Assembly (NCBI RefSeq): GCF_010728325.1
Contig: NZ_AP022570.1
Coordinates: forward strand, 3,038,001 to 3,102,000
Direction: 5' to 3'
Origin: Mycolicibacterium poriferae
GTDB lineage: Bacteria > Actinomycetota > Actinomycetes > Mycobacteriales > Mycobacteriaceae
Length of the DNA stretch: 64,000 nt
This document shows positions 7,441-16,219 of the stretch, one piece after another. Position 1 is the first letter of the stretch. Each line of letters opens with the position of its first letter. The position numbers and the translations under genes were made by a program. Under the pieces are notes generated by a model. The model was not told the origin of the DNA. It ran no database searches and worked only from the letters and a program-made list of their open reading frames with translations.

Positions 7441-9098
7441 GGCTGCGTCAGCAACGCTGAGCGCAGCACCTCCAGTGGCAGGCCCCCCAGGTCCAGCGCC
7501 CGGCTGTGAAAGTCCTTGAGCGACAGTCCGCGTGCCAGCAGGTCATCGCGCAGCTGCTGCCAGATGCGTTGACCGATGGCGTAGGAGGGAGCCTGGCCGG
7601 GCCAGCCGAGATAGCGGTCGAGCTCGAACCGCAGGTTCTCCTCGGCCATGGCACTGTGCGATTGCAGAAACGCCCAGGCCCGCTCGGCGTCCCAGGTTCC
7701 ACCGTCGGGCGCGGTCAGCCCGCAGTGCACGCCGATGTCGATGACGACCCGGGCGGCCCGGAACCGTTGCGCGTCGAGCATGCCCATCCGGTTGCCCGCG
7801 TCGTCGAGCCAACCGAGTTCGGCCATCAGGCGTTCGGCGTAGAGCGCCCACCCTTCGCCGTGTCCGGACACGAAGCACCCCATGCGGCGCCAGCGGTTGA
7901 GCTGATCACCGAGCACCACCGCGCGACCGATCTGCAGGTGATGCCCAGGTACCCCCTCGTGGAACACCGTGGTGGTCTCCTGCCAGGTGTGGAAGGTGTC
8001 GACCCCCAGCGGCACCGACCACCACATCCGGCCCGGCCGGGACAGATCCTCCGATGGGCCGGTGTAGTAGATGCCGCCGGTGTGGGTCGGTGCGATGCGG
8101 CACTCCAGCTGACGCAATGGTTCGGCGATGTCGAAGTGCGTGTCGGCCAACGATTCCACTGCGCGGTCGGACAGGTCCTGCATCCACCGTGCCAGCTCCT
8201 CGGTGCCGTGGATCAGGTAGCGGCGCTCGCCGTCGAGGCGTCGCAGCGCCTCGGCTGCGGTGGCGCCGGGATACAGCCGATCGGCGATGGCGTCCTGCTC
8301 GGCGACGATGCCGCGCAGCAGTTCCAGTCCCCACTCGTAGGACTCGTCGAGGTCGACCGCGGCGCCGAGGAAGCTGCGGGACAACACCTGGTAGGCCTCG
8401 CGCCCGCAGCCGTCGGCGTCGCGGGCGTGCGGCCCGATGTCCTCGCGCAGCACGCGCGCCAATGCGGCGTAGGCGTTCGCGGCCTCCTGGGCATGCTGGT
8501 GCAGTTCGTCGCGCAGCGCGGCGGTGCCCGGTGCTGCCTCGGCGACCATCCGGACGAACAACTCCTGGATCTGCCCGGACTGTTCGATGCCGCGCCTCAC
8601 CTGGCGGGCGGCCGGCGCCCGGCCCGCGGACACCGCGGCGCGCAGACCGTCGGCGTATCCCGCCGCGCGCTGGGGAATCTGGGCCAGCCGGCTGTTGATA
8701 GTCGCCCAGTCCTCCTCGGTGTCGGTGGGCATCAGGTCGAACACGTCGCGCATCGTCTGCAATGGGCAGGCGATGACGTTCAGCTCGCCCAGGTCCAGGC
8801 CGGCCTCGTGCAGATCGAGCAACACGCCGAGGCGTTCGCGCATCGCGGCGACGGTGACGGCGTCGGCGGCGTCCGCCGGAGCGGTAGCGTCCAGCTCGCG
8901 CAGCGCCGTACGCGCGGCCTCCGCGCGGGCGACGACTCCGTCGGGGGAGTAGTCGGTGATCTGGTCGTCGTACCCGGCGATGCCCGATTCGGTTGCCCCG
9001 CAGGGATCCAGGGCGGCAGAGGTCTCGAGGTAGCGGTCTGCGACAGCGTCGACCGCCGTGGCCGGCCTACCCAAGGTTGTTCGTGGCGAAGGTGTCAC
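7437..9098 (-). CDS. DUF885 family protein, probable zinc peptidase
   Basis: About 553 residues. The motif FHEGVPGHHLQ near residue 380 is the HExxxxHH-like metal-binding centre of the DUF885 family, thought to be metal-dependent peptidases (family knowledge, function unproven). No signal peptide, so probably cytosolic. The start is uncertain: I prefer GTG at 9098, which gives MTPSPRTTLG before the first conserved helix, but a TTG at 9074 is possible and neither has a clear ribosome site. The 9098 start overlaps the end of the metallopeptidase gene by 32 bases. It converges with the thioesterase, sharing CTAG at the stops. Confidence 0.82.
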   Translation of the reverse strand: MTPSPRTTLGRPATAVDAVADRYLETSAALDPCGATESGIAGYDDQITDYSPDGVVARAEAARTALRELDATAPADAADAVTVAAMRERLGVLLDLHEAGLDLGELNVIACPLQTMRDVFDLMPTDTEEDWATINSRLAQIPQRAAGYADGLRAAVSAGRAPAARQVRRGIEQSGQIQELFVRMVAEAAPGTAALRDELHQHAQEAANAYAALARVLREDIGPHARDADGCGREAYQVLSRSFLGAAVDLDESYEWGLELLRGIVAEQDAIADRLYPGATAAEALRRLDGERRYLIHGTEELARWMQDLSDRAVESLADTHFDIAEPLRQLECRIAPTHTGGIYYTGPSEDLSRPGRMWWSVPLGVDTFHTWQETTTVFHEGVPGHHLQIGRAVVLGDQLNRWRRMGCFVSGHGEGWALYAERLMAELGWLDDAGNRMGMLDAQRFRAARVVIDIGVHCGLTAPDGGTWDAERAWAFLQSHSAMAEENLRFELDRYLGWPGQAPSYAIGQRIWQQLRDDLLARGLSLKDFHSRALDLGGLPLEVLRSALLTQP

Positions 9099-9957
9099 AC
9101 CTGGCCGGGTCGCCGGTCTGGTAGCCGATGGTGAACCACTTCTGTCGCTGTTCGGAGGACCCGTGCGTCCACGACTCGGGGCTGACCCGGCCCGTGGCGG
9201 ACTGCTGGATGCGGTCGTCACCGACCGCTGACGCCGCCGATAGCGCATCGGCGATGTCTCTGTCGCTCAACGGTTCCAAGAACGGCACCCCGGTGCTCTC
9301 CTGTCTCGTGATCGCGGCGTGGTGGGCCCACACGCCCGCGTAGCAATCGGCCTGCAGCTCGGTGCGGACCCCCGCGCCGGTGGCGCCCTGCGGGTCCCGC
9401 TGGGCGCGGCCCAGCACCCCCTCGAGATTCTGCACGTGGTGGCCGAACTCATGGGCCACCACGTACTCCTGCGCCAGGGGCCCGCCGCTGGCGCCGAACT
9501 GGTCGACCAACACGTCGAAGAAATCGGTGTCGAAGTAGGCGGTCTGGTCGACGGGACAGTAGAACGGGCCCACCTCGCTGGTCGCCCGCCCGCAGCCGGT
9601 GTTCACCGACCCGCTGAACAGCCGGATGGCCGGGCGGGTGTATCCGGGCATCAACTGCGCCCACACGCCGTCGACCGAGTTGCCCGTCGCCACCACGCGG
9701 CACTGCACGATCTCGTTGGCGTCCTCACCGGTCTGGCACTGGGACAGGTCGAAGCCCTGCGCGTCCACCCCCTGGGTGTCGGGCTGCGGCTGCTGCGACA
9801 TCACCGAGCTGGGGTCGACGCCGAGCAGCAGCGCCACCACGACGATGACGAGCCCGCCCAGCCCGCCGCCGATCGCGATCCCGCGTCCCGGACCACGCCC
9901 ACCTCCGCTGGTGGACGTGGTGCTGGTATCGATCCGCATGCCCTCGTTGAAGGTCAT
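9067..9957 (-). CDS. YpfJ-type neutral zinc metallopeptidase, membrane anchored
   Basis: A 296-residue protein. One transmembrane segment at about residues 27-45 (GGGLGGLVIVVVALLLGV) follows a Gly/Ser/Thr-rich cytoplasmic tail. The extracytoplasmic part carries VVAHEFGHHVQ near residue 168, the HExxH zinc motif of the neutral metallopeptidase (Zn_peptidase_2) family. The start MTFNEGMRID at 9957 is the usual family N-terminus; an in-frame ATG at 9975 is possible. Its role is unknown, probably envelope protein turnover. The same type of gene lies near aspS in M. tuberculosis (recalled synteny), so this segment is core rather than accessory. Confidence 0.88.
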   Translation of the reverse strand: MTFNEGMRIDTSTTSTSGGGRGPGRGIAIGGGLGGLVIVVVALLLGVDPSSVMSQQPQPDTQGVDAQGFDLSQCQTGEDANEIVQCRVVATGNSVDGVWAQLMPGYTRPAIRLFSGSVNTGCGRATSEVGPFYCPVDQTAYFDTDFFDVLVDQFGASGGPLAQEYVVAHEFGHHVQNLEGVLGRAQRDPQGATGAGVRTELQADCYAGVWAHHAAITRQESTGVPFLEPLSDRDIADALSAASAVGDDRIQQSATGRVSPESWTHGSSEQRQKWFTIGYQTGDPARCDTFATNNLG

Positions 9958-10010
9958 CGCATCACCCCAATTCACCGGCCTGGCAGCCAGGCCAGTTCAG
10001 CTTTGCACAC

Positions 10011-10016
10011 TACGAT
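10011..10016 (+). promoter_or_regulatory. -10 element of a leaderless carboxylesterase transcript
   Basis: TACGAT fits the mycobacterial TANNNT -10 element. It is followed by seven bases and then the GTG at 10024; there is no Shine-Dalgarno sequence, so transcription probably starts at the initiation codon itself. Confidence 0.55.
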
Positions 10017-10023
10017 TCGTTGC

Positions 10024-11511
10024 GTGCCTGTCGTCGCCGGACATCCCACCGTCGTGCGCACCCCATCGGGTGATCTGAGGGGCGACACTGAAGGCGGCGT
10101 GGGGGTGTGGCGGGGCGTGCCGTACGCCGAGCAGCCCGTCGGGCCGCGTCGGTTCCAGGCGCCGGGGCCGCTGAAGCCGTGGTCGGGCATCCGGGACGCC
10201 CGCGAACACGGTCCGCTGCCGCCGCAGACGAAGTCGTTCGTCGGCGGTGGGCGCGATGACCCCAAGGTGCGCGACGAGGCGTGTCTCACGCTGACGGTGT
10301 GGTCGCCCGACACCACGGCGTCGCTGCCGGTGATGGTGTGGATCCCCGGTGGCGCGTTCGTCTACGGCGCCGGGCAGTTCCAGCTGTACAACGGGTCGCG
10401 GCTGGCCGCCAACGGCAACGTGGTCGTGGTCAACCTCACCTACCGGATCGGGGTGTTCGGCGGATTCGAGCTCGGCGATCTCGGTGAGGGGTTCGACGAC
10501 AACCTGGCGTTGCGTGACCAGATCGCGGCGCTGCGGTGGGTGCGCGACAACATTGCCGCGTTCGGCGGCGACCCGCAGCGCGTGACGGTGTTCGGCGAGT
10601 CCGCCGGCGGCACCTCGGTGCTGGCGTTGCTGGCCAGCCCCGAAGCGCGGGGACTGGTGCACCGCGCGATCGCGCAGAGTCCGGCGTTGCCGTTGATCGC
10701 CGACCGGGAACTCCGTGCGCAGCGCGCCCACGCCTTCATGGCTCATCTCGGCGTGCCCGTCGACCGCGTCAAGGAGTTGCCTCAACGCCGGCTGCGCCGC
10801 GCCGCGGGCATGGTGCAACTCGAGAGCGCCGCCACCACGCCCACGCTGGCCTACGGGCTGACCCACGGCACCGAACTGCTGCCCCGGCACCCCATCGACG
10901 CGGCGCGTGCCGGGCAGGTGGCGCAGGTGCCCCTGATCATCGGCACCAACAGTCACGAGGCCTCGATGTTCGCCTGGACCAAGCCGCCGATGTTGCCCAC
11001 CACCGAGGCGTCCATCGAGGCCTACTTCGACCGGACCGGACCGGAGGTCAAAGAGTCGGTGCTGCAGGCCTATCCGCGCTACCCCCGGCGCAGCGCGTTG
11101 TTGGCCATCGGTTCCGATGTGATGTTCGGCGGTCCCTCGTGGGCGTTCGCCGACGCGTACAGCGCACACGCGCCGACCCGGATGTACCGCTTCGACCACT
11201 TCGGGGTGAGCCTGCGCATGCTGGGTCTCGGCGCCACCCACGGCAGCGAGATCGTGCACATCCAGCACAGCTACGCCTCGTTCATCGGCCGCAAACTGCA
11301 TCCGCTGGGCCGGCGGTTCCAGCCCGCCGTGGGCCGCCGCATGCAGCGCGCCTGGCTGGATTTCGCCTGTGATACCCCGAGCGTCGACGACGCCCACTGG
11401 CCGGTGTACCGGACCCCGGAGCGGCTGACCCGGCTGATCACCTCGGCCCGCGACGTGATGGCTCCCGACCCGGACGGACCCCGCCGCGCGGCCTGGGCCT
11501 CGGTGTACTAG
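10024..11511 (+). CDS. Type B carboxylesterase/lipase
   Basis: A 495-residue carboxylesterase of the cholinesterase-like type. The nucleophile elbow GESAGG lies near residue 191, preceded by VWIPGGAFVYGAG (oxyanion-hole region). The late THGSEIVHIQ supplies the expected histidine of the catalytic triad. No signal peptide is visible. GTG at 10024 is chosen because similarity begins immediately (TVVRTPSGDLRG...GVPYAEQPVGPRRF) and a -10 element sits seven bases upstream. Substrate: short-chain or xenobiotic esters; not resolvable here. Confidence 0.9.
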   Translation: MPVVAGHPTVVRTPSGDLRGDTEGGVGVWRGVPYAEQPVGPRRFQAPGPLKPWSGIRDAREHGPLPPQTKSFVGGGRDDPKVRDEACLTLTVWSPDTTASLPVMVWIPGGAFVYGAGQFQLYNGSRLAANGNVVVVNLTYRIGVFGGFELGDLGEGFDDNLALRDQIAALRWVRDNIAAFGGDPQRVTVFGESAGGTSVLALLASPEARGLVHRAIAQSPALPLIADRELRAQRAHAFMAHLGVPVDRVKELPQRRLRRAAGMVQLESAATTPTLAYGLTHGTELLPRHPIDAARAGQVAQVPLIIGTNSHEASMFAWTKPPMLPTTEASIEAYFDRTGPEVKESVLQAYPRYPRRSALLAIGSDVMFGGPSWAFADAYSAHAPTRMYRFDHFGVSLRMLGLGATHGSEIVHIQHSYASFIGRKLHPLGRRFQPAVGRRMQRAWLDFACDTPSVDDAHWPVYRTPERLTRLITSARDVMAPDPDGPRRAAWASVY

Positions 11512-11561
11512 TCCGGCGCGCGCCTCTGGGTCTGCTCGGCGTGCCGGGCCTGCCCGGTGTT

Positions 11562-12074
11562 CTAGGTCTGGGCGGTGGAGTAGCGCTGGTCGGTGTAGGC
11601 GCGCAGATTGTGTAGGAAACGCTGGAACAGCCAACCCATCACCGGGCGTCCGGTGAACAGACCGAACCGGCCCGCCAGCCCGTTGGGCTCCAGCGCCATG
11701 ATCCAGGTCAGATGGCAGCCCGTGGCGGTCTCGGTGACGCGGTAGTCCTCGGCGAAGGCCGCGATGGCCCCGGTGCTGGCCTCGTTGAAGCGAAACGCCA
11801 TGCGGGTGCAGGGCTGCCAGACCAGGTACTCCTCGTGGCCGGTGATTCCGCCGCGCATCTCGACCGTGCGGGTGGTGCCGACGCCGCGCGGCTCAGGGCT
11901 GGTCCAGGTCACCTTCGTGATGACGCTGGCCCAGTGCGGCCAGGACGTCTCGTCGGCGAGCACCTCGAACAGCTGTTCCGGGGAGATCGCGAGGTCGACG
12001 GTGCTGACGAATCGGTACGGCGCAGAGTCGACGAAGTCCAGGCCGACCCTGGTGCACGGATGCCGCTCGGTCAT
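11562..12074 (-). CDS. SRPBCC (polyketide cyclase/START-like) family protein
   Basis: A 170-residue single-domain protein with the helix-grip fold pattern: N-terminal strand FVSTVDLAISPEQLFEVLADETSWPHWAS, central GVGTTRTVEMRGG and a C-terminal amphipathic helix. Such proteins bind hydrophobic ligands; no catalytic residues can be assigned. It is convergent with the carboxylesterase and divergent from aspS. An 8-bp inverted repeat lies immediately upstream of its start. Probably the counterpart of the hypothetical Rv2574, by synteny. Confidence 0.85.
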   Translation of the reverse strand: MTERHPCTRVGLDFVDSAPYRFVSTVDLAISPEQLFEVLADETSWPHWASVITKVTWTSPEPRGVGTTRTVEMRGGITGHEEYLVWQPCTRMAFRFNEASTGAIAAFAEDYRVTETATGCHLTWIMALEPNGLAGRFGLFTGRPVMGWLFQRFLHNLRAYTDQRYSTAQT

Positions 12075-12075
12075 G

Positions 12076-12104
12076 CTGTCAACCCTTCCACGCCCGGTTG
12101 ACAG
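12076..12104. promoter_or_regulatory. Inverted repeat upstream of the SRPBCC gene
   Basis: CTGTCAAC at 12076-12083 and GTTGACAG at 12097-12104 are perfect complements separated by 13 bases, ending one base from the ATG at 12074. It could be a repressor site or an mRNA hairpin occluding the ribosome site. No dedicated regulator is adjacent. Confidence 0.4.
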
Positions 12105-12145
12105 GTCACCATAGCTGTCGAGTCAGGCCGGTTCTCGTCGCCCCT

Positions 12146-12151
12146 TAGACT
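12146..12151 (+). promoter_or_regulatory. -10 element of aspS
   Basis: TAGACT matches TANNNT, about 40 bases before the aspS GTG at 12191. The implied leader is about 30 bases and contains the ribosome site CGAGGAGTG. Confidence 0.45.
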
Positions 12152-12190
12152 GAGCAGTCGTTTGCAACCCCCTACTTCGAGGAGTGCCTC

Positions 12191-13966
12191 GTGCTGCGCA
12201 CCCGCACCGCCGGCTCACTGCGGTCCGCCGACGCCGGACAGACGGTCACGCTGGCCGGCTGGGTGGCCCGCCGACGTGACCACGGCGGCGTCATCTTCAT
12301 CGATCTGCGGGACGCGTCCGGCGTCGCGCAGGTGGTGTTCCGCGAAGGTGACGTGCTGACGTCGGCGCACCGCCTGCGCTCGGAGTTCTGCATCGCGGTG
12401 ACCGGGGTCGTGGAGATCCGTCCGGAGGGCAACGCCAACCCCGAGATCGCCACCGGCGACGTGGAGGTCAACGCGACGTCGTTGACGGTGCTGGGGGAGA
12501 GCGCGCCGTTGCCGTTCCAGCTCGACGAAACCGCGGGCGAAGAGGCCCGGCTGAAGTACCGCTACCTGGACCTGCGACGCGACGGCCCCGGGCAGGCGAT
12601 CCGCCTGCGCTCCAAGGTCAACGCCGCCGCGCGGGCGGTGCTCGCCGACCACGACTTCGTCGAGATCGAGACGCCGACGCTGACGCGCTCCACCCCGGAA
12701 GGCGCCCGCGACTTCCTGGTGCCCGCCCGGCTGCAGCCAGGCAGCTTCTACGCGCTGCCGCAAAGCCCACAGCTGTTCAAGCAGCTGTTGATGGTCGCCG
12801 GCATGGAACGCTACTACCAGATCGCGCGGTGCTACCGCGACGAGGACTTCCGCGCCGACCGCCAACCGGAGTTCACCCAGCTCGACCTCGAGATGAGCTT
12901 CGTCGAGGCCGACGACGTCATCGCGGTCTCCGAACAGATCCTGCGCGCGCTGTGGTCGCTGATCGGCTACGACCTGCCGCTGCCCTTGCCGCGGATCAGC
13001 TACGGCGAGGCCATGCGCCGGTTCGGCACCGACAAGCCCGATCTGCGGTTCGGTGTGGAGTTGGTGGAGTGCACCGAGTTCTTCTCCGACACCCCGTTCC
13101 GGGTGTTCCAGGCGCCCTACGTCGGTGCCGTGGTGATGCCGGGCGGTGCGTCCCAGCCGCGCCGCACGCTCGACGGCTGGCAGGAGTTCGCCAAGCAGCG
13201 CGGGCACAAGGGTCTGGCCTATGTGCTGGTCGGCGACGACGGCGAGCTCGGCGGCCCGGTCGCCAAGAACCTGTCCGAGACCGAGCGGGCCGGCCTGGCC
13301 GCCCACGTCGGTGCCGCACCGGGTGACTGCGTGTTCTTCGCTGCCGGGCCGGCGAAGTCGGCCCGCGCGCTGCTGGGCGCCACCCGCATCGAGATCGCCA
13401 AGCGTCTCGACCTGATCGACCCCGACGCCTGGGCGTTCACGTGGGTGGTCGACTGGCCGCTGTTCGAAGCGGCCGACGAGGCCACCGCCGCCGGGGACGT
13501 GACCGTCGGCTCGGGCGCGTGGACCGCGGTGCATCACGCGTTCACCGCGCCCAAACCTGAGTCGGTGGCCACCTTCGACACCGACCCGGGGTCCGCGCTG
13601 GCCGACGCGTACGACGTGGTCTGCAACGGCAACGAGATCGGCGGCGGTTCGATCCGTATCCACCGCCGCGACGTCCAGGAGCGCGTCTTCGCGATGATGG
13701 GTATCGACCGGTCCGAAGCCCAGGACAAGTTCGGCTTCCTGCTCGACGCGTTCACCTTCGGCGCGCCCCCGCACGGCGGGTTGGCGTTCGGCTGGGACCG
13801 GATCGTCGCGCTGCTGGCCGGGATGGATTCGATCCGCGAAGTCATCGCGTTCCCGAAGTCGGGCGGCGGCGTCGATCCGTTGACCGATGCGCCGGCCCCC
13901 ATCACCGTCCAGCAGCGCAAGGAATCCGGAATAGATGCCAAGCCCGAGGCGTCGGAAAAGCCATGA
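12191..13966 (+). CDS. aspS: Aspartyl-tRNA synthetase, bacterial type
   Basis: A 591-residue class IIb synthetase that charges tRNA with aspartate. The N-terminal OB-fold anticodon domain spans about residues 1-110 ([23 protein letters not shown]). Motif 2 is at [17 protein letters not shown] near residue 216, the bacterial GAD insertion lies at about 290-420, and motif 3 [14 protein letters not shown] is near residue 530. GTG at 12191 has GAGGAG eight bases upstream. In mycobacteria this enzyme is non-discriminating and also makes Asp-tRNA-Asn for GatCAB amidation (established). It overlaps the next gene by 4 bp. Confidence 0.98.
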   Translation: MLRTRTAGSLRSADAGQTVTLAGWVARRRDHGGVIFIDLRDASGVAQVVFREGDVLTSAHRLRSEFCIAVTGVVEIRPEGNANPEIATGDVEVNATSLTVLGESAPLPFQLDETAGEEARLKYRYLDLRRDGPGQAIRLRSKVNAAARAVLADHDFVEIETPTLTRSTPEGARDFLVPARLQPGSFYALPQSPQLFKQLLMVAGMERYYQIARCYRDEDFRADRQPEFTQLDLEMSFVEADDVIAVSEQILRALWSLIGYDLPLPLPRISYGEAMRRFGTDKPDLRFGVELVECTEFFSDTPFRVFQAPYVGAVVMPGGASQPRRTLDGWQEFAKQRGHKGLAYVLVGDDGELGGPVAKNLSETERAGLAAHVGAAPGDCVFFAAGPAKSARALLGATRIEIAKRLDLIDPDAWAFTWVVDWPLFEAADEATAAGDVTVGSGAWTAVHHAFTAPKPESVATFDTDPGSALADAYDVVCNGNEIGGGSIRIHRRDVQERVFAMMGIDRSEAQDKFGFLLDAFTFGAPPHGGLAFGWDRIVALLAGMDSIREVIAFPKSGGGVDPLTDAPAPITVQQRKESGIDAKPEASEKP

Positions 13967-14391
13967 CCACACCTGACGGCTCCGCGCTGGCCGACTTCAA
14001 CCAGGCGATCATCGACGAGTTCCGCGCCAACGGTGGCGTGGTGGGCGGCCCGTTCGAGGGCGCCACCCTGCTGCTGTTGCACACGACCGGCGCCAAATCC
14101 GGCCGGCCCCGTGTCTCCCCGCTGGCGTATCTGACCGTCGACGGCAGGATGATCATCATCGGCTCCTACGCCGGCGCGCCCAAGGATCCGGCCTGGGTGC
14201 ACAACCTGCGGGCCCACCCCCGTGCGCGCATCGAGGTCGGGACCGATGCCTACGACGTCGCCGTGCGCGAGCTACCCGCCGGCGAGCGGGACGCGACCTA
14301 TCCGAAGGTGACCGAGATGGCCCCGGCGTTCGCCGAGTACCAGGCCAAGACGACGCGGGTCATCCCGCTGTTCGAACTGACCCGGGAATAG
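13963..14391 (+). CDS. Deazaflavin (F420)-dependent nitroreductase family protein
   Basis: A 142-residue split-barrel protein of the Ddn/FDOR-A type. Diagnostic stretches are [19 protein letters not shown] (residues about 41-59), [23 protein letters not shown] and the C-terminal FELTRE. These proteins use reduced F420 to reduce quinones, nitroaromatics or similar compounds (family knowledge). The ATG overlaps the aspS stop (ATGA), so it is translationally coupled to the synthetase. A paralogue follows directly. Confidence 0.92.
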   Translation: MTTPDGSALADFNQAIIDEFRANGGVVGGPFEGATLLLLHTTGAKSGRPRVSPLAYLTVDGRMIIIGSYAGAPKDPAWVHNLRAHPRARIEVGTDAYDVAVRELPAGERDATYPKVTEMAPAFAEYQAKTTRVIPLFELTRE

Positions 14392-14420
14392 AAGCGCGCC
14401 CGTCGTGGTCTGGTCTCGGT

Positions 14421-14879
14421 GTGAGTGAGAACACCGAATTCAACTCAGATGACCTCATTGCCGACCGCAATGCCCTCGACCAGATCAACCGCCAAGTGGT
14501 CGACGAATTCCGGGCCAACGGCGGAAAGGTGGGCGGCCCCTTCGCCGGCTCCGACCTGATCCTGCTGACCACCGTGGGCGCCAAATCCGGGCAGCCGCGG
14601 GTATCTCCACTGGTGTACTTCGAGGTCGACGGCCGGATCCTGATCGCGGGTTCCTTCGGAGGTTCGCCGAAAGCTCCTGCGTGGGTTCACAATCTGCGTG
14701 CGCAAGCGAAGGTGCGAGCCGAAATCGGGACCGAGTCGTTCGATGCCGAAGCCCGCGAGCTGCCGCGCGGCGAGCGCGACTCGCTGTATCCGCGGGTGGT
14801 CGAGAAGGCGCCGCAGTTCGGCGAGTACCAAGCCAAGACCTCTCGCGCGATACCGCTGTTCGAGATCACGCGCGCTTGA
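14421..14879 (+). CDS. Deazaflavin (F420)-dependent nitroreductase family protein, second copy
   Basis: A 152-residue paralogue of the preceding gene, 29 bases downstream. It has the same order of motifs ([59 protein letters not shown]) with a slightly longer N-terminus. High similarity between neighbours indicates tandem duplication with divergence in the substrate-facing N-terminus. The GTG at 14421 lacks a strong ribosome site; a later in-frame start is unlikely because similarity starts at [17 protein letters not shown] terminator-like hairpin follows. Confidence 0.9.
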   Translation: MSENTEFNSDDLIADRNALDQINRQVVDEFRANGGKVGGPFAGSDLILLTTVGAKSGQPRVSPLVYFEVDGRILIAGSFGGSPKAPAWVHNLRAQAKVRAEIGTESFDAEARELPRGERDSLYPRVVEKAPQFGEYQAKTSRAIPLFEITRA

Positions 14880-14886
14880 CATCCGA

Positions 14887-14931
14887 ATCCGGCGCGGCGA
14901 AGCACCGTGGGGGTCGCTCACCGCGCCGGAT
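14887..14931. terminator. Hairpin between convergent nitroreductase and thiolase genes
   Basis: ATCCGGCGCGG (14887-14897) pairs perfectly with CCGCGCCGGAT (14921-14931) around a 23-base loop. There is no U-tract, as is common in mycobacteria. It sits between two convergent stops, so it could terminate both transcripts. Confidence 0.55.
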
Positions 14932-14939
14932 CCGCACGT

Positions 14940-16124
14940 TCAGAGGCGCTCGATGATCGTCGCGTTCGCCATGCCGCCGGCCTCGCACATGGTCTGCAGC
15001 CCGTAGCGACCGTCGCGCTGCTCGAGCGCGTTGACCAACGTCGTCATGATGCGGGCGCCGCTGGCGCCCAACGGATGCCCGATCGCGATGGCCCCGCCGT
15101 TGACGTTGGTGCGGCTCAGGTCGGCGCCGGTGTCGTGTGCCCACGCCAGGACCACCGGTGCGAACGCTTCGTTGACCTCGAACAGGTCGATGTCGGACAA
15201 CGACAGCCCGGCCCGTGTCAGGACCTTCTCGGTGGCGGGGATGACGCCGGTCAGCATGTAGAGCGGATCGGAGCCGACGGCGACCGTGGTGTGGATGCGC
15301 GCGAGGGGTCGCAGTCCGAGGCGCCGCGCCGCGGCGCCGCTGGTGATCATCACCGCGGCACTGCCGTCCGACAGCGGCGAGCTGTTGCCGGCGGTGATCG
15401 CCCAAGTGATGTCGGGAAAGCGGGCGGCAATCGCGTCGCTGTAGAACGCCGGCCGCAGCCCTGCCAGCGTCTGCACCGTGGTCTCCGGGCGGATGATCTC
15501 GTCGGCGGCCAGCCCGGCGATCCGGGCCAGTTCGGCGTCGAACAGGCCGTCCTTGGTCGCTCGCGCTGCCTTCTGGTGGCTTTCGGCGGAGAACTCGTCG
15601 AGCTGGGTACGCGACAGCTCCCATTTCGCGGCGATCAACTCGGCACTGATGCCCTGTGCGACCAGCCCGTCGGGGTAGCGGGCGGCCATGCCGGCACCGA
15701 AGGGGTTGCTGCCCGGCAACACCGAGGACCCCATCGGCACCCGGCTCATCGACTCCACACCGGCGGCGATGACGACGTCGTAGGCGCCGGCGAGCACACC
15801 CTGGGCCGCAAAACTGACCGCCTGTTGGCTGCTGCCGCACTGGCGGTCCACCGTCGTGCCGGGCACGCTCTCCGGGAATCCGGCACCCAGCAGGGCATTG
15901 CGCGCGATGTTGGCGGCCTGGTCGCCGACCTGGGTGACGGCACCGGCGATGACGTCGTCGACCTCGGCGGGGTCGACGCCCGTGCGCGCGGTCAGCTCGC
16001 GCAGGCTGTGTGCCAACAAGTCGGCGGGCAGGATGTCGTGCAGCGACCCGCCGGGTTTGCCTTTGCCCACCGGCGTGCGGACCGCTCCGACGATCACCGC
16101 GTCACGATCGGAATACTCGGTCAT
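14940..16124 (-). CDS. Acetyl-CoA acetyltransferase (thiolase)
   Basis: A 394-residue thiolase. The nucleophilic cysteine is in DRQCGSSQQA near residue 88; NVNGGAIAIGHPLGASGAR carries the catalytic histidine, and CEAGGMANA the second cysteine. It condenses or cleaves (3-keto)acyl-CoA. The ATG at 16124 has a full AGGAGG at good spacing. Divergent from an HxlR regulator with nested inverted repeats between, so probably regulated locally. Degradative (FadA-like) rather than biosynthetic use is likely but cannot be told from sequence alone. Confidence 0.93.
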   Translation of the reverse strand: MTEYSDRDAVIVGAVRTPVGKGKPGGSLHDILPADLLAHSLRELTARTGVDPAEVDDVIAGAVTQVGDQAANIARNALLGAGFPESVPGTTVDRQCGSSQQAVSFAAQGVLAGAYDVVIAAGVESMSRVPMGSSVLPGSNPFGAGMAARYPDGLVAQGISAELIAAKWELSRTQLDEFSAESHQKAARATKDGLFDAELARIAGLAADEIIRPETTVQTLAGLRPAFYSDAIAARFPDITWAITAGNSSPLSDGSAAVMITSGAAARRLGLRPLARIHTTVAVGSDPLYMLTGVIPATEKVLTRAGLSLSDIDLFEVNEAFAPVVLAWAHDTGADLSRTNVNGGAIAIGHPLGASGARIMTTLVNALEQRDGRYGLQTMCEAGGMANATIIERL

Positions 16125-16145
16125 CTGTCCTCCTGAGCCTCACTG

Positions 16146-16203
16146 CTGGGTAGGGTTTTCTATACTTAGATGGAACACCCTAGGTTCAGTGTTGACTACC
16201 CAG
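16146..16203. promoter_or_regulatory. Nested inverted repeats between thiolase and hxlR
   Basis: CTGGGTAG (16146-16153) is the exact complement of CTACCCAG (16196-16203). Inside, TAGGGT (16151-16156) complements ACCCTA (16177-16182). The AT-rich TATACTTAGAT between them probably holds the divergent promoters. A likely operator region for the adjacent HxlR protein. Confidence 0.5.
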
Positions 16204-16219
16204 ACGTGGAGTGATGTGC

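Noticed and set aside
9319..10023. N-terminal extension of the carboxylesterase
   Set aside because: The upstream in-frame codons are antisense to the metallopeptidase gene; a -10 element and esterase similarity support the GTG at 10024.
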